Positions 62,978 through 64,000 of a stretch of 64,000 nt of DNA are shown here, piece by piece. Source of the stretch: Microbacterium pumilum (GTDB lineage Bacteria; Actinomycetota; Actinomycetes; Actinomycetales; Microbacteriaceae). The stretch covers positions 3,100,001 to 3,164,000 of the forward strand of contig NZ_BAAAOH010000001.1 of assembly GCF_039530225.1 (NCBI RefSeq), given 5' to 3'. Within the stretch, counting starts at the first letter, position 1, and every line of letters begins with the position of its first letter. Below the pieces are notes generated by a model that was given only the letters and a program-made list of their open reading frames with translations, searched no databases and was not told the origin of the DNA. A program made the position numbers and the translations under genes.

Positions 62978-63682
62978 TCAGGAGACGCGACGGTAGAGGC
63001 GGATGCAGGTGAGCCCGAGCCAGGCGAAGGCGAGGACCACGGCGAAGATGAAGGCGATCACCATCGGGCCGGCCCCGCCACTCGCGATGCCGCCGAACGC
63101 GGCGATGAAGAGCACACCGGTCGCGATGCTGAAGACGCCCCAGCCGGGTTCGCGGTGACGGAGGAATCGCACGCCGAGGACGATCGTCGCAGCGGTGAAG
63201 GCGAGGAAGCCCAGCCCTCCGCACACGAGATGCAGCAGACCGTGCCAGGTGATCTCCCCAGCGCCGGCCGGGGTGCCGACGGGGAACCCGTCTGCGGGAT
63301 CGGCGGTGAAGAATCCGGCTCCGATCTGCCCTGCGCCGAACGCGGCCAAGAGCACCGCTGCCGTCCGGACGTGAAGTGCCCGGCCGATGCCGATCGCGGC
63401 GGCGATGACCATCAGTCCGGTGATCACGAGCACGGCCGAGTGCGCCCAGCCGAACTCGCCGTTCGCCATGAGGCTCCAGCTGTGCCGGCCGAGGTCGAAT
63501 CCGGGTCGCAGCGTCGCCTCGAGCAGCGACACCACGATGTAGAACGGTCCCGCCACGACACCCCAGCCCAGAAGCGACCGCGTGACACGGCCGGCGGGGC
63601 TGCACTCTGATCGGTGTGAGCGGGACTGGGCTCGGTGCGAGCGGGACTGGACAGGGCTGGCCGAGAGGGCTGACTTGCTCAT
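62978..63682 (-). CDS. DUF998 integral membrane protein
   Basis: A 234-residue protein with six hydrophobic segments after a basic N-terminus. It contains 'HSWSLMANGEFGW' and 'GLLHLVCGGLGFLAF', characteristic of DUF998, a family of unknown function. The N-terminal 30 residues contain a 'SRSHRAQSRSHR' repeat. It is first in the DUF998-YCII-sigma order with a 27-base gap, which suggests a common transcript and ECF42 control (inference). Confidence 0.85.
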   Translation of the reverse strand: MSKSALSASPVQSRSHRAQSRSHRSECSPAGRVTRSLLGWGVVAGPFYIVVSLLEATLRPGFDLGRHSWSLMANGEFGWAHSAVLVITGLMVIAAAIGIGRALHVRTAAVLLAAFGAGQIGAGFFTADPADGFPVGTPAGAGEITWHGLLHLVCGGLGFLAFTAATIVLGVRFLRHREPGWGVFSIATGVLFIAAFGGIASGGAGPMVIAFIFAVVLAFAWLGLTCIRLYRRVS

Positions 63683-63814
63683 CGTGACTCCTCCAAACGG
63701 CCCGTCCGATACGAGCCTCTACCCATACCTCGTGTGAGGGGGCGAGGTTTCGACACGGGTCCGGAAATTCTTCCGAGCGATGAAGCTCACTCGTCGGGCA
63801 CCGGTCGTTAACGC

Positions 63815-63843
63815 AAAATGCCCGTCCAGAGGACGAGCATTTT
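63815..63843 (-). terminator. Intrinsic terminator downstream of tRNA-Glu
   Basis: AAAATGC..GTCC (63815-63827) pairs with GGAC..GCATTTT (63831-63843) around a 3-base loop with a two-base internal mismatch. The T-run on the minus strand follows the stem, so it terminates tRNA-Glu; because of the A-run it could act in both directions. Confidence 0.85.
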
Positions 63844-63849
63844 CGTTGG

Positions 63850-63922
63850 TGACCCCAGCGGGATTCGAACCCGCGTTACCGCCGTGAGAGGGCGGCGTAC
63901 TAGGCCACTATACGATGGGGCC
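63850..63922 (-). tRNA. tRNA-Glu (anticodon CTC)
   Basis: A 73-base cloverleaf: acceptor arms GGCCCCA / TGGGGTC, anticodon arm CCGCC-CTCTCAC-GGCGG with anticodon CTC, and T arm GCGGGTTCGAATCCCGC. The discriminator is A and CCA is not encoded. In Mycobacterium the leuC/leuD region also has a tRNA-Glu gene nearby. The remaining 78 bases to the window end show nothing. Confidence 0.96.
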
Positions 63923-64000
63923 GTTCACGCAACCGTTCGATTATGCCATGTGCGCGGCATCCGGCCAAATCGCCGACGCCGCACCGAGGGGCGCTTGCCG

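Overview
The window is high-GC actinobacterial chromosome, most likely from Microbacteriaceae and probably Microbacterium-like. Evidence is the strong G/C third-position bias, the many GTG/TTG starts, a REase_MTES_1575-type nuclease gene, and a conserved gene order matching actinobacteria such as Mycobacterium tuberculosis. Species cannot be fixed from the sequence alone.

Backbone (about 1-43 kb). A housekeeping block runs on the minus strand. In transcription order it is leuC-leuD, murA, a PlsC-like acyltransferase, gpsA, ddl, thiL, recG, coaD, DUF177-rpmF, rnc-mutM, smc, ftsY, ffh, rpsP-khpA-rimM and trmD. It covers ribosome assembly, SRP targeting, chromosome condensation, base repair, the peptidoglycan precursor pathway, CoA, thiamine and leucine synthesis.

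Insertions. This block is broken by opposite-strand cassettes. These are nitrate assimilation (narK-nasB-nasA, 1.2-6.3 kb) between rimM and trmD; a YbdK ligase plus an AbiEi/MTES_1575 nuclease bracketed by palindromic repeats (7.9-10.3 kb) between ffh and rpsP; lipB-lipA (14.3-16.0 kb); a DUF4062 STAND ATPase (17.5-20.1 kb) between ftsY and smc; and a short peptide gene plus three tandem double-GNAT acetyltransferases (23.8-27.8 kb) between smc and mutM. Minus-strand accessory genes here are a sigma/anti-sigma pair and a TetR-VOC fusion.

Right part (43-64 kb) is mostly accessory and envelope related: a TerC metal exporter behind a likely manganese riboswitch, a lipoprotein-type class F sortase next to a secreted DUF4397 protein, a membrane protein with a histone H1-like tail, an ECF sigma/DUF4349 pair, a SulP anion transporter, a four-gene FtsX-type ABC exporter operon, an AlkX-like glycosylase, a secreted subtilase, an ECF42-type sigma with its YCII partner, a DUF998 membrane protein and a tRNA-Glu gene with a clear terminator.

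Best candidates for undescribed biology are the nuclease gene flanked by three copies of a long palindromic repeat, the triple GNAT cassette with its leader peptide, the STAND ATPase, and the TetR-VOC fusion. No CRISPR array, rRNA, insertion sequence or prophage was seen.
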